Shown: positions 1 through 13,000 of the stretch, piece after piece
How the letters are laid out: every line of letters starts with the position of its first letter
Position numbering within the stretch: position 1 is the first letter of the stretch
Source: Icerya purchasi
Taxonomy: Eukaryota > Arthropoda > Insecta > Hemiptera > Monophlebidae
Length of the DNA: 64,000 nucleotides
Assembly (NCBI GenBank): GCA_039619475.1
Contig: CM077116.1
Span: forward strand, 299,998,464 to 300,062,463
Direction of reading: 5' to 3'
Notes under the pieces: model-generated
The model's input: only the letters and a program-made list of their open reading frames with translations
Told to the model about the DNA's origin: nothing
Database searches by the model: none
Translations under genes and position numbers: made by a program

Positions 1-764
1 ACAATAAACCAATAGTACAAAGGAACGAGTAACAAAAGAAAACGAACATCATTTCACTCTTATTTATTTATTCAATTAAAATAACCCGTACTTAGTTTGT
101 AACTGCTACAAAGGCCAGTAATACGAGGATAGGTTAGTTTACATATGTATATAAAGCATAGTTATAGTTTCGATGGTCCTTTAAGAATTCGAAAAGACGG
201 TGATGAGGAGCGTACAGAAGGTTCGTAGTGTTGGCGGAAAATGCAAAAGATCTCCGACCGGAATAAATAAGAGGCATTCAAGCAAGAAGAGTGCGCGAAA
301 TAGTGCAAGGATAGTAGCAAACATTCACTTCGTTATTTTTTATTGTCCTCCCTCCCTATTATTCATTCAACATTTTAATCATTCTCAGTTTCCCTCGTCT
401 TGTTATCGTCTTTCTTCAGTTTTCTCTTCTTATTGTCCTCTCCAAATGCAAGGATGCAATAGTCTGCGGTCTTATTTGTGGTTTCTTTAAACGCTCTAGT
501 TGATATATTAATTAAAGCTGAGGTTTATATTTTTTACTACGTTCCTTTCTTTCTTCGTCAATGCTATTAATTCCCTTATACGATATTGTAATGGTATACA
601 TTAGTCTGCGAATCGTGTTGATCGATGGCAAAATAATTCGGACTCACTTACGATCGCAAGCTGCTGTATATACATATCAAGTGAGAGATTGTGTATATTA
701 TCAAATCATTTAAATTCTATTGTTATTTCTGGCTTATTCTAAACGATGCGTATTCAGTTATTAC
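1..764. other. No gene seen; probable SLC5 intron 3 sequence
   Basis: AT-rich, with a pyrimidine-rich stretch at about 340-470. The longest open frame (200-490) has no recognisable domain. The next SLC5 exon would be expected on the minus strand but was not found. Confidence 0.5.
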
Positions 765-1900
765 GGTAAACTGTTATATTCAGGGCATCAGTTCATTTTG
801 CGCTGTTATAGTTCATATACGTCGTCACTACCTTTTAGTTCATTTCAACTTATTTCATATTTCATTGCAAATTAAAGAAAAATATTAATTTATTTCAAAA
901 TAATTCAAATTAATTGTTTTTTATTTACTTTTATTTACTGGCTGCCACTTTCTACTGTTCTCGTCCGACTGCTTTTATATTCTCTCATTTGAATTTTCAA
1001 TAGTCGTAAGTATGCCCGCTGAAATTGTATTCTGCGACGCATCGTGTGAACCCAATGTTTACTGAAATACTGCACCATAACCTCACGACAGAAGGAGGTC
1101 CAGTCGGTAATTGTTCTACTCGTTAATTTCAGTTCAAAAAGTATGTCAGCACGAGGATTACGGATATACAAAACTGTAACAACAAACAGCCACATGTTTG
1201 TTATGGATACCAGGCATTGCGAAAGCTACGTCCCATTTTTTGCCGAACTTTTGAAATTACATTTAACACTGCCGATTCGCCGGCCACACCGAAATTGTAA
1301 TGTGCTGGTGTTAAGAGTTAACAAATTCTGACACGCCGAGCAAACCCTAAAGTATATAAAAAACGAAAACTTTGCAAAAAAAAAATTAGCGCAGAAGTAG
1401 GGAGAAAGAAATGAAGTATAAAAAAAAAGTGAAAAAATTAACCTGAAATATGGAAGAACCCGATGTTTGATGTAATGTTGGACTATTTCTTCTTCCGTAT
1501 ACTGTATTAACTGGTAAAACGTGGGTTCACACGATGCGTCGCAGAATACAATTTCAGTGGGCATACTTACGGCTATTGAAAATGCAAATGAGAGAATATA
1601 AAAGCAGTCAGACGAGAACAGTAGAAAGTGGCAGCCAGTAAATAGAAATATAATTAAAAAGAAAATAAACAAGCCACCAAACCAAACCAACAGTCAGACG
1701 AGAGTAGTAGAAAGTAGCAGCCAGTAAATAAAAGTAAATAAAAAAACAATTAATTTGAATTATTTTGAAATAAATTAATATTTTTCTTTAATTTGCAATG
1801 AAATATGAAATAAGTTGAAATGAACTAAAAGGTAGTGACGACGTATATGAACTATAACACCGTGCAAAATGAACTGGTGCCCCGAATATAACAGTTTACC
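765..1900 (-). mobile_element. Foldback element with inverted arms and a Merlin/ISXO2-like transposase fragment
   Basis: The outer sequence GGTAAACTGTTATATTC (765) reappears as its reverse complement ending at 1900. The arms (about 765-1085 and 1490-1900) stay complementary, with one insertion at about 1643-1690 that duplicates a GTCAGACGAGA...GCAGCCAGTAAAT segment. In the minus strand at about 1190-1060 the translation NMWLFVVTVLYIRNPRADI continuing to SRTITDWTSFCREVMVQYF resembles the N-terminal part of ISXO2-like (Merlin) transposases, where a DW.SFCREVC phrase precedes the DDE core. The catalytic core is missing, so this is a relic or a non-autonomous derivative. Target duplications were not clear. 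Confidence 0.5.
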
Positions 1901-2148
1901 TTATTTTTCATATTACGAACCTTTTGAATAAATGAATAATATTAAATTTCTGAAGATTTCTGTTAGTTTATGAAGTAAACCAGTGAAATCAATTTATCCA
2001 TAATCTGCAACAAAGTATAACCTCAGTTCCATTGTACAAGGGAGATCAATAAACGTGGATTGACAAAAAGTAAATGGCACCCGAATTGGAGATGAAGAGA
2101 GTTCGTATTAGATGGCACCCGAACTGGAAATATAAAAGTTTATGTTAA

Positions 2149-2550
2149 TATATTAATTACAACGTAATTCTTAGGCTACCCCCCATTCGAAAAAATGTCC
2201 CAATTTTATGTAACGCTTAATATCCCCAAAAAATGTACCAGAAAAATGTCCCAATTTTATGTAACGTTTGTTATATTTTATAGGATTTTTGTTATTGTTA
2301 TTTAAAAAATGTCACAATTTTATATAATGAAATATGTAACGAAAAATGTAACGAAAAAATGTCTTAATTTTATGTAAATGTTCAAATAGGACTTTTGTGG
2401 TTATGTTATTTTTTTTTTTGTGTTGATGCCAGTAAGAATTACGTTGTAAATTTTGATCATTTTATACAAAGTATAGAAGAGAAAGAGACAAAAATGAAAG
2501 CAAGAGGGGTCAAGGGGCACAGCCCTTTGCGAGGCCAAAATGGCCGAGTT

Positions 2551-2592
<42 letters not shown>

Positions 2593-2625
2593 ATTAAATA
2601 TTATTTTTGTTTTGTTATAGATACT
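2149..2625 (+). repeat. Dispersed repeat family A, copy 1, ending in a (TA)n tract
   Basis: Begins TTAATTACAACGTAATTCTT and, near 2430-2456, carries its inverted counterpart AAGAATTACGTTGTAA. It then continues through ATACAAAGTATAGAAGAGAA and a CAAGAGGGGTCAAGGGG...GAGGCCAAAATGGCCGAG block into a (TA)n microsatellite (about 2551-2586). The same order occurs at 22366-22625 in the same orientation. No coding capacity. Confidence 0.7.
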
Positions 2626-3039
2626 CCTATAAAAGGGGATTAAACTATTACAATATGTAACTCAATTTGAGCAGTGGTCTTTGATTGAATTCATAAAATT
2701 AGTCCATTTTTCACCTAGTTTGTTTGTATAATACGAGATGGTCGATGCCATCAGACCCTTCATACGGCAGTGTAATAATTATAAGAGTGAGAAAGGTATT
2801 ACTTTGAAAAAAAAATATTCTAATGCTAATAATATAAACGCTTTTCACATCCGTTTAATAGCAAACCTTCTTTCGTCGCCGAATTTATTATGTCATATGA
2901 AATTACAGTGAACAGACAAACGGCCAAAATATAAATTCTTCTTCTTCTCAAACAACCGGTCTCAGTCATAGGTGACTGTCCGGCGAAGTCTTTTTTTTTT
3001 TTTATGATATTGTGGACCTTTCTCTGTTGTAAGCTGAGT

Positions 3040-3545
3040 GGAGTAGCTACTCAGTGCTCATTCCTGACTTCCTTTTAATATCGTACATCCATGAGTGTCC
3101 CCTTGGGCTAACTTTTCTCCTGCCCGCTATTTTTCCTGCACTAAGGAGTACCTTGGGCAGATAACCAAAGTACTTCATATTTCCATCTTTTATGATGCCG
3201 ATTAGTTCGCGTTTTTTATTCATCATTTGCAGAATTTTCTTGTTAGTTTTCTTTGCTATCCGTGGGATTTTCCGAATTCTCCGGTAACACCATAGATCAA
3301 AAGCTATCAAGCAGTTCAGATTGCTTTCCTTGACGGTCTAGCATTCGCATCCATATAATAGAGTCAACCCGATATGGCATTTAAGGATTTTAATTCTCAG
3401 TTCTAAATTTAGATCGTGCGCTGTAAGTGTTTTTCTCATCTTATTGAAGACATTTCTTGCTTGCTCAGTTCTGCATCTGATTTCATCATCGGTGTTGCCC
3501 TTATTATTAATTTTTAGTTCTAAAATACCTGAATTTTCGAACTCA
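3040..3545 (-). pseudogene. RTE/L2-like non-LTR retrotransposon relic (reverse transcriptase C-terminus)
   Basis: Minus-strand translation gives TDDEIRCRTEQARNVFNKMR, then an LLYGCE-like phrase, a stop, and AFDLWCYRRIRKIPRIAKK followed by RELIGIIKDGNMKYFGYLPK. This is the thumb and C-terminal region of RTE/L2-type elements (usual form: LLYGCETW..., FEMWCYRRML.I.W..., I..RK..YFGH). A stop codon and a frame change break it. An inverted repeat about 30 bp from its right end (TCATCGGTGTTG...TTATTATTAAT at 3490-3515 against 3546-3574) suggests local rearrangement. Confidence 0.65.
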
Positions 3546-3844
3546 GATTAATAATAAGGACAACACCGATGATGAAACAAGCATGAAGAGGAAGATAAAA
3601 TGGGTAAACCGGAAAAACAGTGGAAATTCGTGTTGTAAAAGAAGGAAAAAGTATTAAACAAAAAAGTTTAAATCCATAATTTTATTAAACACTTTGATTT
3701 TTTTTTATTCGCGAGTCATGTATAATTGCTGTGACTTATAGCTCACAAATTACATGACGATTAAAGTTTTTGGAAAAGGTTTTTATCGGCGTAAGAATAA
3801 ACGCTGAAAACAGCATCTGAGGATCATTGTCGGACATGATTTCG

Positions 3845-3965
3845 ACTGATATCATCATCATCTGAATCGTATCGCTCGATTCTGAGCATCGTGACTACCT
3901 GTGTGTACATTCTAGTTGTACAGAATAGGCAGCAGATTAATTGCCACCTGAACGGTAAGGTACAA
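3845..3965 (+). repeat. SINE-like dispersed repeat, copy 1
   Basis: Shares the series TCTGAGC.TCG.GACTACC, GTACAT.T..GTACAGA.ATAG and AATTG with 42112-42370 in the same orientation. It is short, non-coding and diverged. No Pol III boxes could be assigned with confidence. Confidence 0.5.
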
Positions 3966-4023
3966 AATAAAACTGACAACTACATGTAATATAAATTATA
4001 ACGTAAAATTGAGAATTTCATAC

Positions 4024-4093
4024 CAACCATATTTAATATAAAAATACAGCATCCTAAAATTTTCACCGGAGCACCAAATCGCATTTGCAAATA
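4024..4093 (-). CDS. SLC5-like transporter, coding exon 3
   Basis: The acceptor is TTTTGATTTCAG and the donor probably G|GTATGA. The exon encodes YLQMRFGAPVKILGCCIFI followed by LNMV, which matches the YLE.RF......LG..IFILQM stretch that follows the preceding exon's TSYE in this family. An alternative donor (ATG|GTTGGT) four bases earlier on the transcript is possible; GTATGA is the better consensus and leaves phase 1. Confidence 0.78.
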
Positions 4094-7000
4094 CTGAAAT
4101 CAAAAATTAATAGTTCGCTAATTGAATCGGTAAACTGCATATACATCTTAATTTAAAAACACGCCAATAAGAGGTATAATCATTTTTCTTATTTCTCTAA
4201 GAATGTGGCTTTGATTTGTTATCTGCCTACACTTTTATCAACCCTTAACGAACCGATCAAAAATTAGTAAGCATTCTTTTTTGCCGACAAATTTTTTAGT
4301 GTTTACTCTTTTTATACATAAAAGAACACATTAACAAATGAAAATATCTAAAGAAGTGTGTAAAATATTGGTTTAGAAATAAAATCATTTTCGATAAATA
4401 TTAGTGTATTTCGTATAGTTAGCTGAAATGTCGAAAACGATTATTATACGAAGATTATATTCAAGTCGTCGCGATGGCCTGCTTACTAGAGCGCTTGACT
4501 TAGGTACAAATTTTTTTAGCTGCTAATATAACAGTTTTAGAAGTTAAAAACCAGTTCTAAAAATAACATTTAAAAACACTATTTTCAGATATCACCATTT
4601 CGAATTAATACTTTACAACTAAACAAACTGGAATGTTTTTTTCATAAAAAAAAAGAAAGTAATCGACAATAAATTGGATATTCGGAGATGCAGCTATTAT
4701 TTTTTAGAGGATAAGATTATATATATTTTTCCATTCATTAATGATACATAAATTGAGATAATTACGAGTTCCTAAAACATCGGAAAAATTAATTTTACAA
4801 ACAAGACGACGAAATAATGTTCATGTGTCTCGGGACTTTTTTTTTCTCTCTTAAAAAGACATATAAACTGTATCTACTTCCCTCACCATCACTTTTTCAT
4901 AAAAATATACGAGTAGAGGTTTTCAAAGATATACATTTTGATTCTGCTGTTAGATTTTAAAAATACAAAACAGCGGACCCAGTATGGCTGACAAATTATG
5001 TGGTACACGGTTAATGTATCCCTTATTCCCTTTAAGGATTAAAAGTAGTGTATAAATATGCAAGCTGGGGCGTCTGTAACGTCACAACCCCGAAACCGTG
5101 TCCGCGGTCTGAAAATTCACCCAACTATCTTATTCAGGGAGCAAAAAGTAACTTAATTTTTTGTTCCAGAGCTCAAAATTTACCCAGATTCCTACGGGTT
5201 CCCCCTAGGGATCAAGTTCCCCTGCAGTTATGAATTCCAAAATTCACCCAAGTACTTTATTGGGGGGGGGGGGGCAACTCTATTTTTTATTTCAGAGCTC
5301 AAAATTCACCCAAAGTTTCCCCCAGTTCCCCGATTTTCCCATATTATGATTTAGCAACTGTGATTTTTTGGAATGCGTACACAACTTGTATTTTGTACTT
5401 TCATGTATTTGTCTCAGTATAGTCAGATTCGATCAGCCTGTATAAGTTGATGTATACTCTGTTTATTCGTTCAAACGTTTCGATGTCTGTCAGAATGGAT
5501 CAGTAATTGAATATAGCCAAAATCATATACCTTCTGTAGAACGTTATAGTGCCACATTGAGAACGGTTTTCTGTAAATTTCTCCAAAACGGCATACACGA
5601 AACTAATTTTATTTTTGGAATCGTTAGAATTTTTAACATAGATGGTTGTTTTTTCGGTTAACTATTTTTTTAGGTAATTCAGTCGTGGTTGTGCTACACA
5701 CTGGTTGAGACGGCAGAAGAGATATTTTTGTTAACGGCGGAGTCTGTAAATATTGTGAATTTTATGATGTTACCTAAGATGATAAAGGTATATTGATGTA
5801 TCCAATAGAACTAAATTCGAGAATAATTGTTGCGGTGGCAATTGTAGTGGTACTTGTGCTGGTGGTGGTGGTGACATTGTATATTCGGAAAAATACTCGT
5901 CGTAAAATCGTCCAGAAAAGTTGCATTATCATTATCATTTACAAAGAAATTCTGAATAAATTCGCTAGCGGCAGCATTATTCACTTCGCTGATACTAATA
6001 TTCATTATTGAAAAATATTTTAATTTTACTACACAAAAACTTTGAAAAAATTTTAAATCACTTTTATAAGCTCTTAAACTTCAGAAAACGATCTGATCGT
6101 AATGGATAGCAAATTACAGTTAAGAGACTTGTTCGAGATTATAATTACACACTCCGATTTGGAACAGTGTCGGGTGCAAAATAACCGACAAACTGGTTTT
6201 CCATTGGAAAGATTGTCCGCTTTCACCATGATTCCTGAAAAAGAAGTATGGATGGTGTAAATTAGCCCACTGCAAAGGTTAAGAAAAAACAATACCTGAT
6301 ACACGCTTCAATGATGTTGCGAACGAACGGCGAGGCGGGGGCGGGGACTTTTTAGACTGTGGAGCAGCGATTGTTTTCCTTGTGGCTCTGGAAAATATAT
6401 TATGAAAGATCAATAATGTTGACTTGGAGGGCGGGGAAGGATGAAGGAATTTTGGAAAGGTGAAAAATTAAAAATACACTCGAATTAATTTTTGAAAACT
6501 AATAATATGATAATAAACAATGCAGAACTTGCGTGGGAACGGCTGGTGCGCTTTCACATCGGTCGAGAGGTTTTGCGGGTTAATTTTTAGAACCATGGAA
6601 AACAAAAAAAAAAAAAAATATTTATGGATGGTAAAATGTGCGAAAAATATAAATATACTTAGATTAATTCTATAATACTTAGGCTTGGAATAAATTATTA
6701 CGACCAGTAGGGAAACTGGCGACAGCAAATATCTGCGTAGGAACATGCAGTGCGCATTCATTGTGATCAAAACATAGATGGATTTACTTTCAGAGCTGAA
6801 GAAAAAATAAAAAATTATAAACGATCGGAATATTTTTTTTTTTTTTTTTTTTTTTCGGCTTAGCTTTCGCCATTTAGCCAGTTTTTTCTTTTGCTTAGCC
6901 CTGTATAGGGTGTTTTATAGAACTTCCTTATTTATTATTTCTAAGTTTCTATGTTGTGATATTTTATAAATTTATATATTAATGCCGCTACCTTCGACAG

Positions 7001-10000
7001 TGAATCTGCAATTATCTGTGTCACTGAAACCGGGAAAGTATACAGTTCTGCTAAGATTTCTGCTCTAAGTTTGTCCCTACCCTGCTCGTAGACTTTACAT
7101 TGCCAGATAAAATGATCTATTGAACCCTCTGTTCTACAACTACTGCATGTACTATCATTGATGATATTAATTTTTGCCAAGTGGACGGGGGTTTTGTTGT
7201 GTCCTGTTCTCAATCTCGTTATCGTCGCTATAAAGTCTCTTCCCAAGTTGTTCGCTCCTTTAAACCAAAGGGCTCTTGGGACATACTTCTGTATTCTTGA
7301 ATAATCTTTCCCTTTTTGATCACTAATCTGTTGATACTCAGCATTCCACTCGATTATAATGTGTTCTTTAATTATCAGTAATAACTCCCACCAATTTAAT
7401 TTTTGAGCAATTGTTCTACCTACTTCGGTTCTTGCTAATCTATCTACTATTTCATTTCCTTTAATACCGCAGTGCGACGGAATCCACTTTAGCACTATTT
7501 CCGTGCCTGCCTGTTGTAAATTAAATGCTTGTCTTCTTATAAGGCATTCGATATTTGATGTTTTCTTGCCAATTCCGCGTGAAAGTTTATGCAGTACGGC
7601 CAAAGAGTCTGTTAAAATTAATATTTTTTGTCCGACGAATCTTCTAAAATATTCTAGGCTTTTTAATATAGCATATAGTTCCACCGTAAAGGACGATCCT
7701 GCGTGTATCAGTCGAAAAATTTTAAACAACTCCTGTCTGGGATAAAAAGGCTGCAGTGTACCTATTTTGTCCCAGATCAAACGATCCGTCGGTATAGAAG
7801 ATTTGATAATCATTGAAACGGGATTTTAATATGTTATTCATTATCAAACTGTTGTGATTTGACATTGGCTGATCAGTTTTAAGAAATTTTTTCGTATCTA
7901 ATTCGACTCGTGGGCAGTAAAGCGATTCTTGGAAATCCATCCAAAATGGCGCCGGTTTAATGTTATTATAAATTTTAAGATCAAAGTAGTAGTTAAAACT
8001 AGTAAGTATTGGGGGAGTTGTAGTAAACCTCCAGTAATCCCGATTTTTTAAGCTGTCTAAGATGGGTATTTGTTTATTTATTGGATGAAAGCGATACTCT
8101 TTATTTTTTATGTAAAATTTGTCCGTAGAATGTTTAAGGAGGAATTTAACCGGAGGTTCTGCGCATTCAGCATTGACTACGTGAACTGGTGTAGATTTCA
8201 TAGACCCTAGGCAGAGCCGAAGGGCTCTGTTTTTAATAATTTGTAATTTTTTAATTTTTGTATTGTTTAAATTTAATATTGGGACTGCGTATTCTATGTG
8301 GGTCCGTATTATTGCTTTGTATATTGTTAGGAGCGAATATGGATGAGCTCCCCATTTTCTTCCCGTTAGGGCTCTTAATACGTTGAGACCTTTCTCACAT
8401 TTTTCGGTTATATTTTTAAGTTCATCGTTCCAAGACAATTTTGAGTCTAACTTGACTCCTAGATACTTGGCTGAGTTTTGGAAAGCCACGGTTTTATTAC
8501 CTATTCTTATTAATGGATATAGCCGCATGATCTTTCTGGTCACTATTAGCCCCTGCGTTTTTTCGGCATTAATCTGAATGTGGAGCCTGTTTAACGTTGA
8601 TGTTAATTTCTTTAGAGCCTCCGTCACTCTGCTCGTTGCCGTTTTTAGAGACCCCGCCGATGAGTATACCGCCAAGTCATCCGCATACTGAATGACTTTG
8701 ATATTTCGCCCTTGAATTTTTTCTATATCCTTTGTATATAGTGCGTATAGACATGGGCTGAGTAGATTCCCTTGAGGTAATCCCTTTCCCGAATTTACCG
8801 ACTCATAGGTTCTTCCTCCCGATAACATAGTCAATTTTCTATTATGAAAATAGCTGTGTATCCAATAGGCAATTTTTTTAGAAATTCCTAACTTAATGAG
8901 TATTTCGATTAGGGTATTAAGATGCACACTATCATATGCCGATTTGAGGTCAATAAAAACTATAATGGAATACCAGTTCTTAGAAACGCTTATTTGAAGG
9001 TCGTTTATTAGGGTTATTAGTGCATCTCTAGTGCTCAAGGATTTTTTAAACCCGTATTGGACCTTGGATGCTATTTCGAAGCGGTTGGCCCACCATTCTG
9101 TTCTGTATTTTATAATATTTTCCATCGTTTTACCTATACATGAGAGTAAGGATATGGGCCTGTATGAATTATGATCGTTTTTGTTTTTACCGGGTTTCAA
9201 GATCGGACAGATGTAATATTCTTTCCAAGTATCTGGGATATATCCCGTGTCTAGTGATTTATTAAAGAACTTTAATAACATATTTTTCACTTCGACTGGA
9301 AGCGTCTGGACAATTCTATAGGGTATCCCATCCACCCCCGCAGAGGACGGAATAAATGTATGGAAGTGTAAAGAATATACTTAGGCTTGAAAAAAATTCT
9401 TATGAACGATAGGGAAACTAGCGGCTAAAGTGTGCATGGGAACGGTCGTTGTGCTTTTGGGGCGGCTATCACAGGGGTATATGCATGTGTGGGAATTAAT
9501 AGTGTGCTTTGGCGATGGACTCAGAAAAAATAATTACCGTTCAATAGGAAACGCCGGGGGATTATGGAGGTGTTGTTAGAGGCTTTGGTGGTCATGGTAA
9601 AAGTAAGTAGAATGCTATTAAATATAAAAACGGCGCTGGTGGATGCGCGTGCGCCCAATTTTATTTTTTTTTTTATTTTTGAACATGTCAGCTAAGGACG
9701 TTAGTCAATCCAAAGGTATCACAGCATTATGTGCCCGATTGGATAGTAGGCTTCCACAGCGACTGGGAGGATCAGGAGGATAAGAAAAAATAAATAATGT
9801 ATATTATACTTGATCAGTAAAAGGGTGAAGGGGCAAATGGGACTAAGGTTAGTTTCGGACCGTAGATTTAAATTATTGGTTAATTTGTAAATGGTTTGGA
9901 TAACTTGATAGGTTCATACAATGGTTCAGGGGTTGGGGCCCTTCCTGGGGGCTGGTTTTCGGATTAGCGGATTGTACCGCCCGGAGGTTATACTTAGGTG

Positions 10001-13000
10001 AAATTTACATACCCAGATAGAAAAGTTAGGTTATAATTTAAATATATGCAAGTAAATATTAAAATATAGGTTGGGGGCCCTTTTCTGGGGAACAGGGTGT
10101 TCATATTATCGGAGTGTAATAGTCTAACGGTTGGGGATTAGACTAGATCGTGTACAGATTAGCAGAACTGCGGCGGAACGAGAGGGGAGAATCATGGGAA
10201 ACATGGATGAATCTTGAGCTATGGAATATGAATTGGGGTTACTTTTTGCCCCCTTATAAAATACTTGGGTTAGTTTTCAGTATGCGGGCACGGTTTTGCG
10301 GTCTGGATTAGCGGAGTTGCAGGGGCTCGGGAGGAAGACCCGAGGAAATTCGGGAGAACCGGGGAACCGAGGAAATTTGAAGGACCTGGGGAAATTCGGC
10401 GGATCCGGGGGAACTTGGGTGAATTTTGAAATCTGGAACAAAAAATTAAGTTACTTTTTGCTCCCTGAATACGATAGTTGGGTGAATTTTCAGACCGCGG
10501 ACGCGGTTTCGGGGTTGTGACGTTACAGACGCCCCAGCTTGCATATTTATACACTACTTTTAATCCTTAAAGGGAATAAGGGATACATTAACCGTGTACC
10601 ACATAATTTGTCAGCCATACTGGGTCCGCTGTTTTGTATTTTTAAAATCTAACAGCAGAATCAAAATGTATATCTTTGAAAACCTCTACTCGTATATTTT
10701 TATGAAAAAGTGATGGTGAGGGAAGTAGATACAGTTTATATGTCTTTTTAAGAGAGAAAAAAAAAGTCCCGAGACACATGAACATTATTTCGTCGTCTTG
10801 TTTGTAAAATTAATTTTTCCGATGTTTTAGGAACTCGTAATTATCTCAATTTATGTATCATTAATGAATGGAAAAATATATATAATCTTATCCTCTAAAA
10901 AATAATAGCTGCATCTCCGAATATCCAATTTATTGTCGATTACTTTCTTTTTTTTTATGAAAAAAACATTCCAGTTTGTTTAGTTGTAAAGTATTAATTC
11001 GAAATGGTGATATCTGAAAATAGTGTTTTTAAATGTTATTTTTAGAACTGGTTTTTAACTTCTAAAACTGTCATATTAGCAGCTAAAAAAATTTGTACCT
11101 TACGTTTTTTGAGACTCTGCAAGTTTGCAAAGTTTCAAAAAATTTCGGAGAGCGACATTTCCGAGATTTTCTTTGTGAACAAAGTGTAGTGATCACTCGT
11201 CTTCATTTTCTATGCTCATATAGTTTAACAAAGTGAAGGAAACTTGGAGAACAAGGTTCTAAGGTACATGGTAACAGAAGAAGAGGTCCAGAAAGTTTGC
11301 AACATAATAAAACTGCATTGTTGTATATTGATATTAGGGATGGTAAAAGTGGGACAAACTGATATCAGAATTATTGAAGAAAAATTGCATCATTGATTAA
11401 AGATTGTTAGTGACGATTACGTTAATTTGGACGTAAATTAAAGTTGTAATCAAAAATAACGCAAAGCGATACTTCTTTCCTTAAGTGATATCTGGAACAG
11501 AAAATGACATATTTCTTTTGTTCATGATACCTGGTAAATTACATTGATTAATTTCCCGTAAGTTTAAAGTTATAATTATTCTATACGTGATTTTTATAAT
11601 TACTGTAAACTTGGTTGGTTCTTTAGAAACATCGTATTTAAATTTTCGTTGTTTTAGTCAATTTTTTATTCCTAATAAAAATCCGGAATACAACGAATTT
11701 AATGGTTTGAATAAAATCGGATAATTTGTTCAAAACATAAAAGAATGGTAGATTTATGGAAAATAAACATTAATCGTTATATTGTTAAAAATATATTCAA
11801 TAGATTTAATCAAAACGCCGGTCTGTGCAAATCGATTTTTTGAGTAAAAACAGTACTTTTAAAATTGTTTTACTCCAATTAGTTGCATAAGAAATGGAAT
11901 TTAAAAAGGCGTAATCAGTTCGTTATCAAAATCACATCTAATTATTGTAAGTGACCTTTCCAATTTTTAACTTAGCAGTCTAAGATCCTTCGCAGAATAG
12001 TTGGAACTCCTTACTTCGTTTCAAATAGCACGCTGCACAACGATTTTCATATTCCATATGTTCAAGAATATCACGCTATGCAGTATAAAAAATTCTTCGA
12101 GAGGTTGTCAACTAAGGATAACATGAACGTGTCTAGCATGTACCACTCATATCTTCCAGGAAATCTACAGAGAAGATTAAGAAGAGCATGGTGTCGAGAT
12201 GCACTAAATTAGAGCTAACGATTGTGTAGATATCAGAGCCGTCGATTAGTATAAGTAGGCTCTCCTCACCTGACCGACATGTGTGGTGTAGAGTAGGGGT
12301 ATCAATGATGTTGGCATTGCTTCAGCGGAGAATAGTAATTATTATAAGTAATTATCTAAATGCTGTCATACCCCAATGGGGTTGGACAGTATGAAGTAGA
12401 AGGCCATGTTAAGCAAAGCAAAAATAAATTAATAATAAACGGTAGCAACGCCAATAGTGGTGAATTAACCGGGGAGGTAAATATATATATATAAAAAAAA
12501 AAATTGGTAATAAATTCATTTTGTGAACAAAATCAGATAAATTAATCATCATCAATTGTTCTGAGAGTAAAATGGGAGTAAATTTTTTTTTAAAACTTAG
12601 TGAAATTAGTGCCACGTGTTACAATATGAAATATCAACTTTGAAAATAATTGTGATAGAAGAATGGGGCAAAAACAATCATCATCAGTGTATCATGGGGA
12701 TTGACTTATAACCATGAACATGTGTTATTTCATACAATTTATTATAAATCAGTGTAAAGCTGAATAGTCGCGCGGTATTGAATGAAATAGCGTTTAGTGG
12801 GTGGATCATGCAAAAGTTAACTTTTAATTTTTTTTGTAGTCTTTCCTCATTAACGCCTCGTAATTAATTTTTTTTTTTTCTTCTTTTTTCGTATTGCTTT
12901 ATCGAGCAGCAGGAAAAAACGGTGTACAAGAAGCCCAAGACCGGAACAAATGGAAGAAATTGGGAAAAGCCTACGTCCAGCAGTTGATCGATATAGCATA

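Larger units (their letters stand above)
4503..11099. mobile_element. 6.6-kb element with near-identical inverted terminal repeats of about 680 bp
   Basis: The left end begins GGTACAAATTTTTTTAGC and the right end is its reverse complement. Positions pair as x and 15602-x without indels for over 600 bp, with only a few substitutions seen, so the arms are about 99% identical. TTA flanks both ends (4500-4502 and 11100-11102), a probable 3-bp target duplication. Inside the long repeats the arms grade into G/C-rich imperfect repeats (AAATTCACCCAA units, poly-G at about 5264). The remaining interior has no transposase that I can recognise; it holds degenerate tandem repeats and a later I-like insertion. 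A 3-bp TTA/TAA duplication fits PIF/Harbinger-type integration, but the long arms are unusual for that group. Confidence 0.7.

Noticed and set aside
200..490. 96-codon open frame near the left edge
   Set aside because: No domain, pyrimidine-biased composition, and starts without context; likely chance.
2551..2586. CRISPR or regulatory array
   Set aside because: Plain TA dinucleotide repeat; no spacers, and the genome is eukaryotic.
4466..4500. tRNA-like head at the left flank of the 6.6-kb element
   Set aside because: ACTAGAGCGCTTGACTTA resembles a tRNA A-box region, but no B box follows on either side of the insertion.
5048..5233. Open frame repeated at 10270-10554 on the other strand
   Set aside because: Both are the same stretch of the long inverted repeat; shared translation reflects duplication, not a gene.
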